From NCBI GenBank assembly GCA_902362375.1, contig CABIVS010000011.1, forward strand, positions 62,001-126,000: a stretch of 64,000 nt of DNA, in the 5' to 3' direction. Position numbers and translations under genes: made by a program. Below are positions 53,407-61,703 of the stretch, piece by piece. This DNA is from Bacteroidaceae bacterium (GTDB lineage: Bacteria > Bacteroidota > Bacteroidia > Bacteroidales > Bacteroidaceae). The notes below the pieces were generated by a model. The model saw only the letters and a list, made by a program, of their open reading frames with translations, ran no database searches and had not been told where the DNA came from. The number at the start of each line of letters is the position of its first letter. Within the stretch, counting starts at the first letter, position 1.

Positions 53407-55233
53407 TTACCATCCCGGGTTTTGCTGGAGAGTGCCATTGCTGCTTGCAATGTCCGTTTTCGGAAATGGATACCAGTAGTTACGCATAGCGAAGTTGCGT
53501 GTTTCGGGAGTTACGTCTACTACTGTATAAGTAAACTTCATTTTGTTTACGGCAACTTTCGGGTCAACCGGGGTTGCTTTGATTCCTTTAATCGGATATG
53601 TCTCTTTGAACAGGTCATGAGCAATCATCCACCGTCTGATGTCCCACCAACGATGATTTTCGAACATTAATTCGACAGCTCTTTCTCTGCGTAGTGCCTC
53701 TCTGAATAAGTCCGGATCACTCACCCGGTCTTCTGTCAAAGCTGTGATACCGGCACGTGCACGAATGATATTCAGTGCATCTTCAGCGGACAGACTGCAT
53801 CCTTCTACCTTTTGTGTGGCACTACCTGTTGCTTCGAAAGATGCTTCGGCGAAATCCAGATAAACCTGTGCTACACGGATATATACTGTAATGACGCGAT
53901 ATTTCTCCCATAAAGCTGTATAACGGTTAGCTTCGGGCCATAAGAACTTTTTGCATAAATACCCTGTCTGTTGGCGGCTGTTGATATTCTTCAATGTTTT
54001 CATGTCCTCCGTAGCTTTTCCTCCTTCATAAGTGGTGATGTACAGAGGTTTACTACTGGCATTCTTTCCCCATTCTTCACCGGGTACCAGAATGTTGTTT
54101 TTAAATCTGGGGTCACGATTGTCGTATGGTTTTTGGTCATCATATCCTGCCCGGGAATCTTTTATCGGATAATATTTTCCGTCAGGGCCCTTTTTCTCGA
54201 AGAGGTCGACTATGTTTTGCGTGGGGGCATTGTAAGTAGAAGCTGCAACCATTGTCCCTCCTGCCAGATCAGCGTAAAGCCACAGACCTTTTACGGTAGT
54301 GATTCCTCCCATGGGAACGCGGTTGTACCAGATGTGTTCCGGTTGATGGCTAGGAGGGAAAGTGAAATAAAAAATATCCTTATATTCACTTTGACTCATA
54401 AGACGGTATTGTTCAGTATGCGTATCAATATAGTCTATCGCATTCATTGCCGATTTGGCAGCTAATTTAGCTCTTTCCCGATCATATTCTCTAACTTCTG
54501 TAGAATTTAGATCATTCTGCATGAGTGGACTGGCGTCGTATAATTGTGCCATTGACTTAAAGGCCATTGCTGCAATTTTGGTCGGTCGTCCGGTATTGCT
54601 GTCATCCCAAGTATCCGGTAGCATGGTTATAGCATCCTCTATATCTCCCATCATCCATTGATGGGATTCATGATAGGTGACACGGGCAATCTTTTCTTCT
54701 CCATTCTCGGTGAATGGATGGTCGAAAATAGGCATGCCTCCATAACGTTTGAGGAGTTGGAAGTAGAACCAAGCTCTGTAAAAATGTGCTTGTCCGAGAA
54801 TCTCTCTGGTTTGTTCTTCTGTCATTCCCGGAACTCTTGTATAGTTTGCAAGTACCAGATTGGCGATTCGAATAGCTTTGTACGCCGAGTGAATACAAGT
54901 TGCCCCTTTCACTCCGAGTTCAAATGTCTCGTCCTGTTTGGCTCTTAGCCAGTTGCCGGAGTGCAATGTCAATACCTCTGACTTGTTGTATATAGTTGCC
55001 ATTTCGTCCGAGAAACATCCTACAAAAGGACTACCATTTGCGGGAGTATCACTCCCGAATATTTGCTCGAGTTCGGTGTAGCAGATGTCCAGAAAGCCTC
55101 TGATTGTCTCGTAACTTTTGTATACGTCTTTGTCGGATAATCCCATATCTGGCGATTTGTCTAGAAAATCTTCGCAGGAACTTCCAATGGTTAACAATGC
55201 AATCGCTATAAATAATATTTTGATTCGTTTCAT
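53407..55233 (-). CDS. SusD-like lipoprotein, pair 1
   Basis: 608 aa. Lipobox IGSSC, followed by EDFLDKSPDMGLSDKDVYKS, the common SusD N-terminus. C-terminal hallmark RRERAVELMFENHRWWDIRR (~530-549) and ending TLQQNPGW. Follows its SusC by 19 bases. Lid protein of the pair 1 transporter. Carries an extended Gly/Lys-rich middle (VPMGGITTVKGLWLYADLAG, GKYYPIKDSRAGYDD). Second in the SusC-SusD-SusC-SusD-DUF1735-sulfatase operon. Confidence 0.95.
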   Translation of the reverse strand: MKRIKILFIAIALLTIGSSCEDFLDKSPDMGLSDKDVYKSYETIRGFLDICYTELEQIFGSDTPANGSPFVGCFSDEMATIYNKSEVLTLHSGNWLRAKQDETFELGVKGATCIHSAYKAIRIANLVLANYTRVPGMTEEQTREILGQAHFYRAWFYFQLLKRYGGMPIFDHPFTENGEEKIARVTYHESHQWMMGDIEDAITMLPDTWDDSNTGRPTKIAAMAFKSMAQLYDASPLMQNDLNSTEVREYDRERAKLAAKSAMNAIDYIDTHTEQYRLMSQSEYKDIFYFTFPPSHQPEHIWYNRVPMGGITTVKGLWLYADLAGGTMVAASTYNAPTQNIVDLFEKKGPDGKYYPIKDSRAGYDDQKPYDNRDPRFKNNILVPGEEWGKNASSKPLYITTYEGGKATEDMKTLKNINSRQQTGYLCKKFLWPEANRYTALWEKYRVITVYIRVAQVYLDFAEASFEATGSATQKVEGCSLSAEDALNIIRARAGITALTEDRVSDPDLFREALRRERAVELMFENHRWWDIRRWMIAHDLFKETYPIKGIKATPVDPKVAVNKMKFTYTVVDVTPETRNFAMRNYWYPFPKTDIASSNGTLQQNPGW

Positions 55234-55252
55234 TGCTTACTAATTTAAATTA

Positions 55253-58200
55253 TTAGAATGTAATACGTGTTCCAACTGTGTAGGTGCGCACAATAGGATA
55301 ACTGTCTGCACCGCCTGTTTCAGGATCTATACGATTATCCACTCCTGAGAATGTCAGTAAGTTGTTTCCCTTGACATAAAATTGGCATGCTGTTATACTT
55401 AATGGTTTCAGTAGCTTTTTAGGAAATTTGTAACTGATTTCCAGTTGCTTTAATCTTAGATATGAGTGGTTAGCATATGAATAGGTACTTTGTACTGCAT
55501 TATGTTTCCTATCCAGATGTGTTGCAGGGCGCATTATCTGATTTGAATTTATTTTCTCCGGAGTCCAGCGGTCCAGCGTGTTTGGCTGTGCCTTGATATT
55601 TCCTTCGGGGAAGTCCCATAGATATTGATCGAATTGTAGTTTGTATACACCTAGAGGAGCATAAAGCATTGCATTAAGTCCCCAACCTTTGTACTCGAGC
55701 CCCAGGTTCAAAGACATGGTGGTTTGTGGATAATTCATTTGTGAAACGGCTGCTTTATCATTGATATTGATAATCCCGTCCCCGTTATAATCGATATAGA
55801 CTAGATCGCCTGGAATGATTTTCAGAGGAGAAGCCTGCTCTATGGCTGTTTGTGCGTAATTGAACACATCGTCGATAGTGCCATAGTTACCGACTGCCAG
55901 AAAACGTGCCTGCCAGTTGATGGGCTTACCAGCTTCTTTTAGGTGTCTTTCCAAATCTGCGGGGTCATCTCTGAATACAATCCGGTTTTCGTTCATTGAT
56001 AAACTGTAATTTATAGAATAACGCCAATTCTTACCGACTTTATCATGCCAACCCAGATCCAACTCAAATCCATGGTTTTTCGTTTCTCCCATATTCAGAG
56101 AAGGTAAGCCCACACCATACCAGGCAAGGGTGGTTCGTGGAGCCATTAGAATGCCGGTACGACGTTCGTCGAATAGATCTATGCTCATCGAAAGTTTCTC
56201 CCATAAATTAAATTCTATTCCCAGATTTTGCTTAGTAGCTACTTCCCATGTAGATTCCGGGTCGGCCATTGTGCCCTCTTTGAAAGTAGGTCCGAAACCC
56301 ACATTTTGCGAATCTCCGAATTGGACATTGCTGGCCTGATTGTAAATCTGGATATAATTGAAACGGGGAGCACCTGCATCACTACCTACCTGACCGTATG
56401 AATATCTGATTTTCATATTAGTAAGTACCTTGCCGAACTTATTCTTGATAAATGGCTCTTCCGAAATTCTCCATCCGACAGAGAAAGAGGGGAAAAAGCC
56501 AAAACGATGGCCGGGTGCAAATTTTTCCGAACCGGTATATGCCATGTTTACTTCTCCCAAGTAGCGTTCTTTCCAGTTATAGGTGATACGTCCTACCCAG
56601 TCTTCCGTATAGGATGGGAATTGCATGACATTGTCAGTTCCTTTACTTTCTATGATCTGTCGATTCATCAAAGCTAGTGCGGAAACTTTATGTGCTCCGA
56701 ACTGACGATTGTATTCTAGTGCAAATTCATAATATAGTCTTCTGCCTACATCATTTAAAGCGTCATAAGTTGTATTCACCGGGAAAGTCTCGTCTTGTAT
56801 ATATTCACTTGGAAACCGGTTGTTTTGTTTCAATGGATAGGAGACTGTTCCGTCTGTATTATAAATAGGATTTGCGTAATCATATTCACGATAATATCGC
56901 ACGGATGAATTTTTCTCGGCATTCGAACCGTTTGTTCCTTGTACCAATCCTACAATAAGTTTTGAATTTGTGGTCATGTATTGATTGTAGGATACGCGTG
57001 CCTTAGCAGATAACCCTTTGGTGATAAATGATAAATCCTGTTTTAATATGAAATCATACCATCCCTGGAATTTCTTGAACATATTCTGTCCTTTGGTGTT
57101 CATATTAGCAATAAGGTTATAACCTGACTCGGAAACATCTCCCCAATATCCATCACTATATTTGATAGGAAATATATTAGTAGGAGCCTGAAATGTTTTT
57201 GCAAAGTTGGCACTTCCGCTTGGCTTGTTTTGGTATCCCATATTGCCAGCTACATTGGCAGAGAAAGTTGTGGTACTTGTTAGCTTAAAATCGAAGTTTG
57301 CACGCCAATTATAGCGACGGTAGTAATAACGTGGGTCGAAGTCGGCTTGTTTGTCAATGTTATAATTACCTCCATCATACTGATAACCTAGTGAAATGAA
57401 ATAATCCATTTTTTCCATGCCACCTTCTACATTGATGTTGTAGTTTTGAGAGAAACCGAAATCTTTGGTTATTTCATCAAACCAGTCCACTTCTGGGAAA
57501 ACATCATTGTACGGACCATAATTTCCAGTGGCATACGCTTGTTCCCATGCCCGGATGGTTGAGGTTGGCACTTGTTTGTCCCAGTTGTTGTCATTGGCCA
57601 ATGCTTCGTTGTACATTTTCATAGAAGTGATGTAATCTGCCCAATCCAGTTTGGTGGTCATCTGTTTGAATCCCATATTGGCGGAGAATGTTACTTTGGG
57701 CTTTTGTTTGGATCCACGTTTAGTGGTCAACAGGATGACTCCGTTGGCACCTCTTACACCGTAGACTGCAGTTGCGGATGCATCTTTTAAAACGGAGATG
57801 GATTCAATTTCGTTGAAATCAACGTCATTCATATTACGTTCGATTCCATCCACCAGTATCAGCGGAGAGGTTCCGTTCCAGGAGGCTTTACCCCGGATAA
57901 AGATGGTTGCGGCATTCTCTCCGGGCATTCCGGTAGAGTTGATTGCTACTACGCCATTTAGTTTCCCTTGTAAGGCTTCGGATACGCTGGTCAGATTGCC
58001 GCCTTTCAACAAATCCTCTCCTTTAGTAGTAGAGATGGATGCTACGGTAGATGCTTTTTTCTGAACACCATAACCTACGACAATCACTTCATCCAATTCT
58101 TCACTGTCGCTTGATAAAGCTATCGTACCGGCTTTGGATGCTTCTTTGGCATCAATAATCAGCTTTCTGTACCCTATGTAGGAGATGACTAACTTGTGAT

Positions 58201-58414
58201 GGGGTTGAACATTCAACTGGAAGAATCCGTCAAGGTCAGTTATTACGCCTTGAGAAGTTCCTCTGACGCTGACGGTAGCCCCGATTAGAGGACGAGTGTC
58301 GCTACTGTCTACCACTTTGGCCCGGACTGTTATGGTTTGCTGTGCATATCCTGACTGAGATAGTAGGAAAATGATTACAAACCATAGGCATCGTTTAAAC
58401 TTAATGTTGCTCAT
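55253..58414 (-). CDS. SusC-like TonB-dependent transporter, pair 1
   Basis: 1053 aa, canonical SusC. Signal peptide (cleavage near GYAQQT), CarboxypepD_reg-like domain (~27-105: GATVSVRGTSQGVITDLDG), TonB-box region EELDEVIVVGYGVQKK, plug (~120-235: ALQGKLNGVVAI, ILVDGIERNMNDVDFNEIES, ATAVYGVRGANGVILLTTKR) and a barrel ending in YTVGTRITF. First gene of the minus-strand import operon. A hairpin (58457-58484) lies 43 bases upstream. Energy comes from the inner-membrane TonB complex. Confidence 0.96.
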   Translation of the reverse strand: MSNIKFKRCLWFVIIFLLSQSGYAQQTITVRAKVVDSSDTRPLIGATVSVRGTSQGVITDLDGFFQLNVQPHHKLVISYIGYRKLIIDAKEASKAGTIALSSDSEELDEVIVVGYGVQKKASTVASISTTKGEDLLKGGNLTSVSEALQGKLNGVVAINSTGMPGENAATIFIRGKASWNGTSPLILVDGIERNMNDVDFNEIESISVLKDASATAVYGVRGANGVILLTTKRGSKQKPKVTFSANMGFKQMTTKLDWADYITSMKMYNEALANDNNWDKQVPTSTIRAWEQAYATGNYGPYNDVFPEVDWFDEITKDFGFSQNYNINVEGGMEKMDYFISLGYQYDGGNYNIDKQADFDPRYYYRRYNWRANFDFKLTSTTTFSANVAGNMGYQNKPSGSANFAKTFQAPTNIFPIKYSDGYWGDVSESGYNLIANMNTKGQNMFKKFQGWYDFILKQDLSFITKGLSAKARVSYNQYMTTNSKLIVGLVQGTNGSNAEKNSSVRYYREYDYANPIYNTDGTVSYPLKQNNRFPSEYIQDETFPVNTTYDALNDVGRRLYYEFALEYNRQFGAHKVSALALMNRQIIESKGTDNVMQFPSYTEDWVGRITYNWKERYLGEVNMAYTGSEKFAPGHRFGFFPSFSVGWRISEEPFIKNKFGKVLTNMKIRYSYGQVGSDAGAPRFNYIQIYNQASNVQFGDSQNVGFGPTFKEGTMADPESTWEVATKQNLGIEFNLWEKLSMSIDLFDERRTGILMAPRTTLAWYGVGLPSLNMGETKNHGFELDLGWHDKVGKNWRYSINYSLSMNENRIVFRDDPADLERHLKEAGKPINWQARFLAVGNYGTIDDVFNYAQTAIEQASPLKIIPGDLVYIDYNGDGIININDKAAVSQMNYPQTTMSLNLGLEYKGWGLNAMLYAPLGVYKLQFDQYLWDFPEGNIKAQPNTLDRWTPEKINSNQIMRPATHLDRKHNAVQSTYSYANHSYLRLKQLEISYKFPKKLLKPLSITACQFYVKGNNLLTFSGVDNRIDPETGGADSYPIVRTYTVGTRITF

Positions 58415-58456
58415 GATATAAGGATATAGTTAACAATTTAATCAAAGAATATCTAA

Positions 58457-58484
58457 CGGATAGATTCATCTTTGTATCTATCCG
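58457..58484. promoter_or_regulatory. Inverted repeat upstream of SusC pair 1
   Basis: Arms CGGATAGAT (58457-58465) and ATCTATCCG (58476-58484), 10-base loop, perfect 9-bp match. It sits 43 bases before the SusC start and 59 bases after the upstream sulfatase stop. Not followed by a T run on either strand, so an operator is more likely than a terminator. Confidence 0.5.
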
Positions 58485-58542
58485 TACTAATTATTTACTG
58501 AAAGTGTTTTTGCTGTGTGACTGCTTGAATACAGTTCTAAAT

Positions 58543-59925
58543 TCAGCTTGCAGAGGAAGTTTGTATTTTCTTCTTGTTAGGTGTACGAGGGACATCCTTG
58601 TCTGCTCCTGTATCCTTTTGTTGTTCCATCCATTTTTTTAGTTCCTGGATAAGTTCTGCTTTTTTCTGTTTATATGCTGCTTTATCTGCAAGATTATTGA
58701 ATTCATACGGATCTTTTGTTATATCATATAATTCAAATTCTGGACGATGTTGCCAGCGATTCAGTATTTTGTGTGCTTGCTCCGTATCTGCTGCTTTCCA
58801 GGAGAGATACCATTCATTCTTCTCAACATGCTTCTCCAAATAGGTTGCTTCGGGAGTTAAGTTCCATATCAGACGATATTTTCCGTCCGAAATGGATCGG
58901 ATAGGATAAGCCGGACCCTCGGGAACATTGTTATGAACATGATAAGCATATTTGTGATGTGTTTTTGCTTTACCTTGCAATACACCAACGAAACTTTTTC
59001 CATCTATTACATCTGGCGCTTTGCCACCTGCCACATCAATGAATGTAGGAAGAATATCTTCATATTGTATGATGGCGGAAGTTTCAGTACCCGGTTGCGT
59101 GACACCTTTCCAAGAGGCAATCATCGCTGACTTCACACCTGCATTCCAGTTAGTCCATTTAGCTCCGGCAAATTGTGTCCCTTGTTCTGAAATGAAGATG
59201 ACGAGAGTATTCTTCAGTAGATCTTTGTCTTTCAATATCTGTATGGCATCGCCCACTTGCTGATCGAGTAGACCGATTTCTGCCAGATATCTGGCATAAT
59301 ATTTGCGCGTCACTTCCGTATCAACAAACTGTGGTGGTAATTGAAGTTTTTTCCGGTCGAAAACGGAAGCGTCTCCTCCTGTCCACGGTGCATGAGGATT
59401 GATGGAGGCAAGGACTAGACAGAAAGGTTGGGAATTGTTACGCCCCATGAATTCTTTGATTCCATCTGTTGTGTAGTCGGTATTTGTACTTGTGCATCCT
59501 TTGGGGAATCCCGGTACGTCTTCAAATGGAAAATTTGCCAATGGTTTGATATGCCATTTCCCGGATAGTCCTACCCGATAACCTAATTCTCCCAAGTAGC
59601 TGGGAAGAGATTTTACATCAGCATTTACTGAACTATGGTTTGCATAACCTCCGTGATGCATTGGAAACATCCCCGTATAAAGGCAATGACGGGTAGGAGT
59701 ACTCATAGAAACGGAGTTATATGCACAATTGAATTTTATTCCCTGACGGGCTAAGGCGTCTATGTTGGGAGTTTTGTTGTTGACAGCTCCGAAGCAGCCG
59801 ATATCGTAATATGAGCAGTCATCAGCCACTATTAATAAAATATTAGGTTTTGCAGGAACTTGAGCAAAACAGTTTCCTATCGATAATCCGCTTAATAAAC
59901 ACAGACTAATTAATGATTTTTCCAT
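58543..59925 (-). CDS. S1-family sulfatase, Ser-type (sulfoglucosamine-sulfohydrolase-like)
   Basis: 460 aa with signal peptide (cleavage near CFAQVP). VADDCSYYDIGCFGAVNNKT (33-52) and maturation motif S75-T-P-T-R in SVSMSTPTRHCLYTGMFPMH. Also LSGKWHIKPL, NPHAPWTGGDAS and FISEQGTQFAGAKWTNW. The short form and the HHGGYANHSS loop resemble N-sulfoglucosamine sulfohydrolase-like enzymes; specificity is not proven. Close paralogue of the next sulfatase gene (shared DCSxYD, PTRHxLYTG, EQG and basic C-terminal tails). Part of the minus-strand cluster upstream of SusC. Confidence 0.92.
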   Translation of the reverse strand: MEKSLISLCLLSGLSIGNCFAQVPAKPNILLIVADDCSYYDIGCFGAVNNKTPNIDALARQGIKFNCAYNSVSMSTPTRHCLYTGMFPMHHGGYANHSSVNADVKSLPSYLGELGYRVGLSGKWHIKPLANFPFEDVPGFPKGCTSTNTDYTTDGIKEFMGRNNSQPFCLVLASINPHAPWTGGDASVFDRKKLQLPPQFVDTEVTRKYYARYLAEIGLLDQQVGDAIQILKDKDLLKNTLVIFISEQGTQFAGAKWTNWNAGVKSAMIASWKGVTQPGTETSAIIQYEDILPTFIDVAGGKAPDVIDGKSFVGVLQGKAKTHHKYAYHVHNNVPEGPAYPIRSISDGKYRLIWNLTPEATYLEKHVEKNEWYLSWKAADTEQAHKILNRWQHRPEFELYDITKDPYEFNNLADKAAYKQKKAELIQELKKWMEQQKDTGADKDVPRTPNKKKIQTSSAS

Positions 59926-60120
59926 ATAGTATTATTTTATTGGGTTGTTTATTTTAAGGTGTATATAGTATACGGCCATTCGTATAATTATATTAGAATG
60001 GTTATATGTAGACACATCTCTATCAATTTTGATTATTTGTGATTTATGGGCTTATACATACCATTGCGAATGGTGAAAGCAATGGCATGAATAATCATTG
60101 TCTTATGCTATATTCTGATA

Positions 60121-61563
60121 TTAATGCTTTTTGTTTCTTTTTTTCTTGCCTTTGGTTGATTGATTGTTTTTCTTCTCTTTGGTTGTAGTATCCTTCTGTA
60201 GATTGCTAGCTAAATGGTTCAATGCATCCATTTCCGTCTCTTGCCCCTTATCTCCACAATATTTCATCCAGCCTTTCAGCTGTTTATCCAGTTCGTTGAT
60301 TTTTGTTTTATAGTTGGGATCATCTGCCAGGTTTTTCATACAATAGGGATCTTTCTCCACATCATATAATTCGATAGCCGGACGATATTGATATTTATGT
60401 GTCATTTCCCGGGCATGTTTATCAGTCTCTCCTTTCGCTTCCCATTGTTTGAATAAAGGAGAAAAGACTTCTGTATTCTGGAATTTGGCTTCCGGAGTAA
60501 GATTCACGATGTAGCGGTATCGTCCGTCTGATACGGAGCGGATGCCATAAAACGGAGAACCTTTGTAAATACCTCTGGTTGTCTGCAGCGAGAAAGTATA
60601 TTGTTTGTGTGTCTTTTCTTTGCCAGTCAATACGTTTTTGAAACTTTTCCCATCTACCGGAGCAATCGGTTTTCCTCCTGCGATATCAATGAAAGTGGGA
60701 ACTATATCCACATATTCTATCAATGCGTCACTTTCTGAATGAGGTTTTATTACACCAGGCCAACGAACGATACAGGCAGAATGTACACCTGCATCATAAC
60801 AGGTCCATTTGGCAAATGGCAGGCTGTTTCCCTGTTCACTTAAATATACTACTACTGATTTGTCAGTCTCTTTTTGCTGATCGAGGATAGATAATAAGGT
60901 GCCGAACTCATTATCCATATAGTTAATCTCAGCCAGATAGTGTGTCAACATTCTGCGTGTTTCAGGTATATCTACATACATTGGTGCAACAGTTAGTTTA
61001 TCTGCGTCAAATTGGGAAGCATCCCCTTTATTCCAAGGAGTATGGGGTTGACGGGAAGCTACTAGTAAGCAGTATGGTTCATGTTTATCTTTGCACTCGG
61101 AGATGAATTTGCGGATGGCATCGAAATCAATATCCCCTCCCTGCAGTGTCGGTGCGTAAAGATCGAATGGAAATACCGAGTCGGGAGCCACATGTGATTT
61201 TCCTACTAAAGCTACTTTGTAACCTTGAGGATGAAGTTGTTGAACCACACTCAAAGTTCCTTCATCGGCGCGGGTATGGTTGGGGAATGCTCCACTTCTT
61301 ACAGGCCATACGCCTGTATATAAGTTGTGACGAGTGGGAGAAGACATTGGAACAGCCTGGTATGTTTTCGTGAGGCGTATTCCTTGTGTTGCAAAGCGGT
61401 CGATGTTTGGTGTTTTGGAATCCGGGCTGCCATAACATCCAAGATCATAAAACGAACAGTCGTCGGCTATAAATAATACCAAGTTCGGTTTCTCCGTTTG
61501 TTGTGCATACATGCTGGCTGTGCATCCAGCCGCCAGTGCAAGGCTTACTAAATAGTTTTTCAT
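60121..61563 (-). CDS. S1-family sulfatase, Ser-type (paralogue of the downstream sulfatase)
   Basis: 480 aa with signal peptide (cleavage near MYAQQT). IADDCSFYDLGCYGSPDSKT (32-51) and maturation motif S74-S-P-T-R in VPMSSPTRHNLYTGVWPVRS. Also LVGKSHVAPDS, SRQPHTPWNKGDAS and YLSEQGNSLPFAKWTCYDAG. Here the Lys-Trp-His of most relatives is Lys-Ser-His. C-terminal tail is Lys-rich (STKGKKKRNKKH). Paralogous to the gene 195 bases downstream. A -7 box precedes it (61600-61607), so it can be transcribed apart from the upstream broken sulfatase. Confidence 0.92.
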   Translation of the reverse strand: MKNYLVSLALAAGCTASMYAQQTEKPNLVLFIADDCSFYDLGCYGSPDSKTPNIDRFATQGIRLTKTYQAVPMSSPTRHNLYTGVWPVRSGAFPNHTRADEGTLSVVQQLHPQGYKVALVGKSHVAPDSVFPFDLYAPTLQGGDIDFDAIRKFISECKDKHEPYCLLVASRQPHTPWNKGDASQFDADKLTVAPMYVDIPETRRMLTHYLAEINYMDNEFGTLLSILDQQKETDKSVVVYLSEQGNSLPFAKWTCYDAGVHSACIVRWPGVIKPHSESDALIEYVDIVPTFIDIAGGKPIAPVDGKSFKNVLTGKEKTHKQYTFSLQTTRGIYKGSPFYGIRSVSDGRYRYIVNLTPEAKFQNTEVFSPLFKQWEAKGETDKHAREMTHKYQYRPAIELYDVEKDPYCMKNLADDPNYKTKINELDKQLKGWMKYCGDKGQETEMDALNHLASNLQKDTTTKEKKNNQSTKGKKKRNKKH

Positions 61564-61599
61564 ATTTTATTGATTTATATGTCTGGTCATTTTATTTTC

Positions 61600-61607
61600 C
61601 AAAGATA
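61600..61607 (-). promoter_or_regulatory. Promoter upstream of the 60121-61563 sulfatase
   Basis: -7 box TATCTTTG (minus strand) with a TTG about 20 bases upstream, matching the Bacteroides -33/-7 layout. It lies in the 140-base gap after the broken sulfatase gene. Confidence 0.55.
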
Positions 61608-61703
61608 GGTTCTGGTGTAAATGACAAGTAGAAAAAATCTATCTAAAAATAGGAATAATGTGTTTTCACCTCTCCAAAGACTCTATATAGCCGTATTCTA
61701 CTT

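Noticed and set aside
55253..58543. Phase-variable invertible promoter before SusC
   Set aside because: The only inverted repeat found (58457-58484) has a 10-base loop, too short to contain a promoter; no long inverted pair flanks the region.
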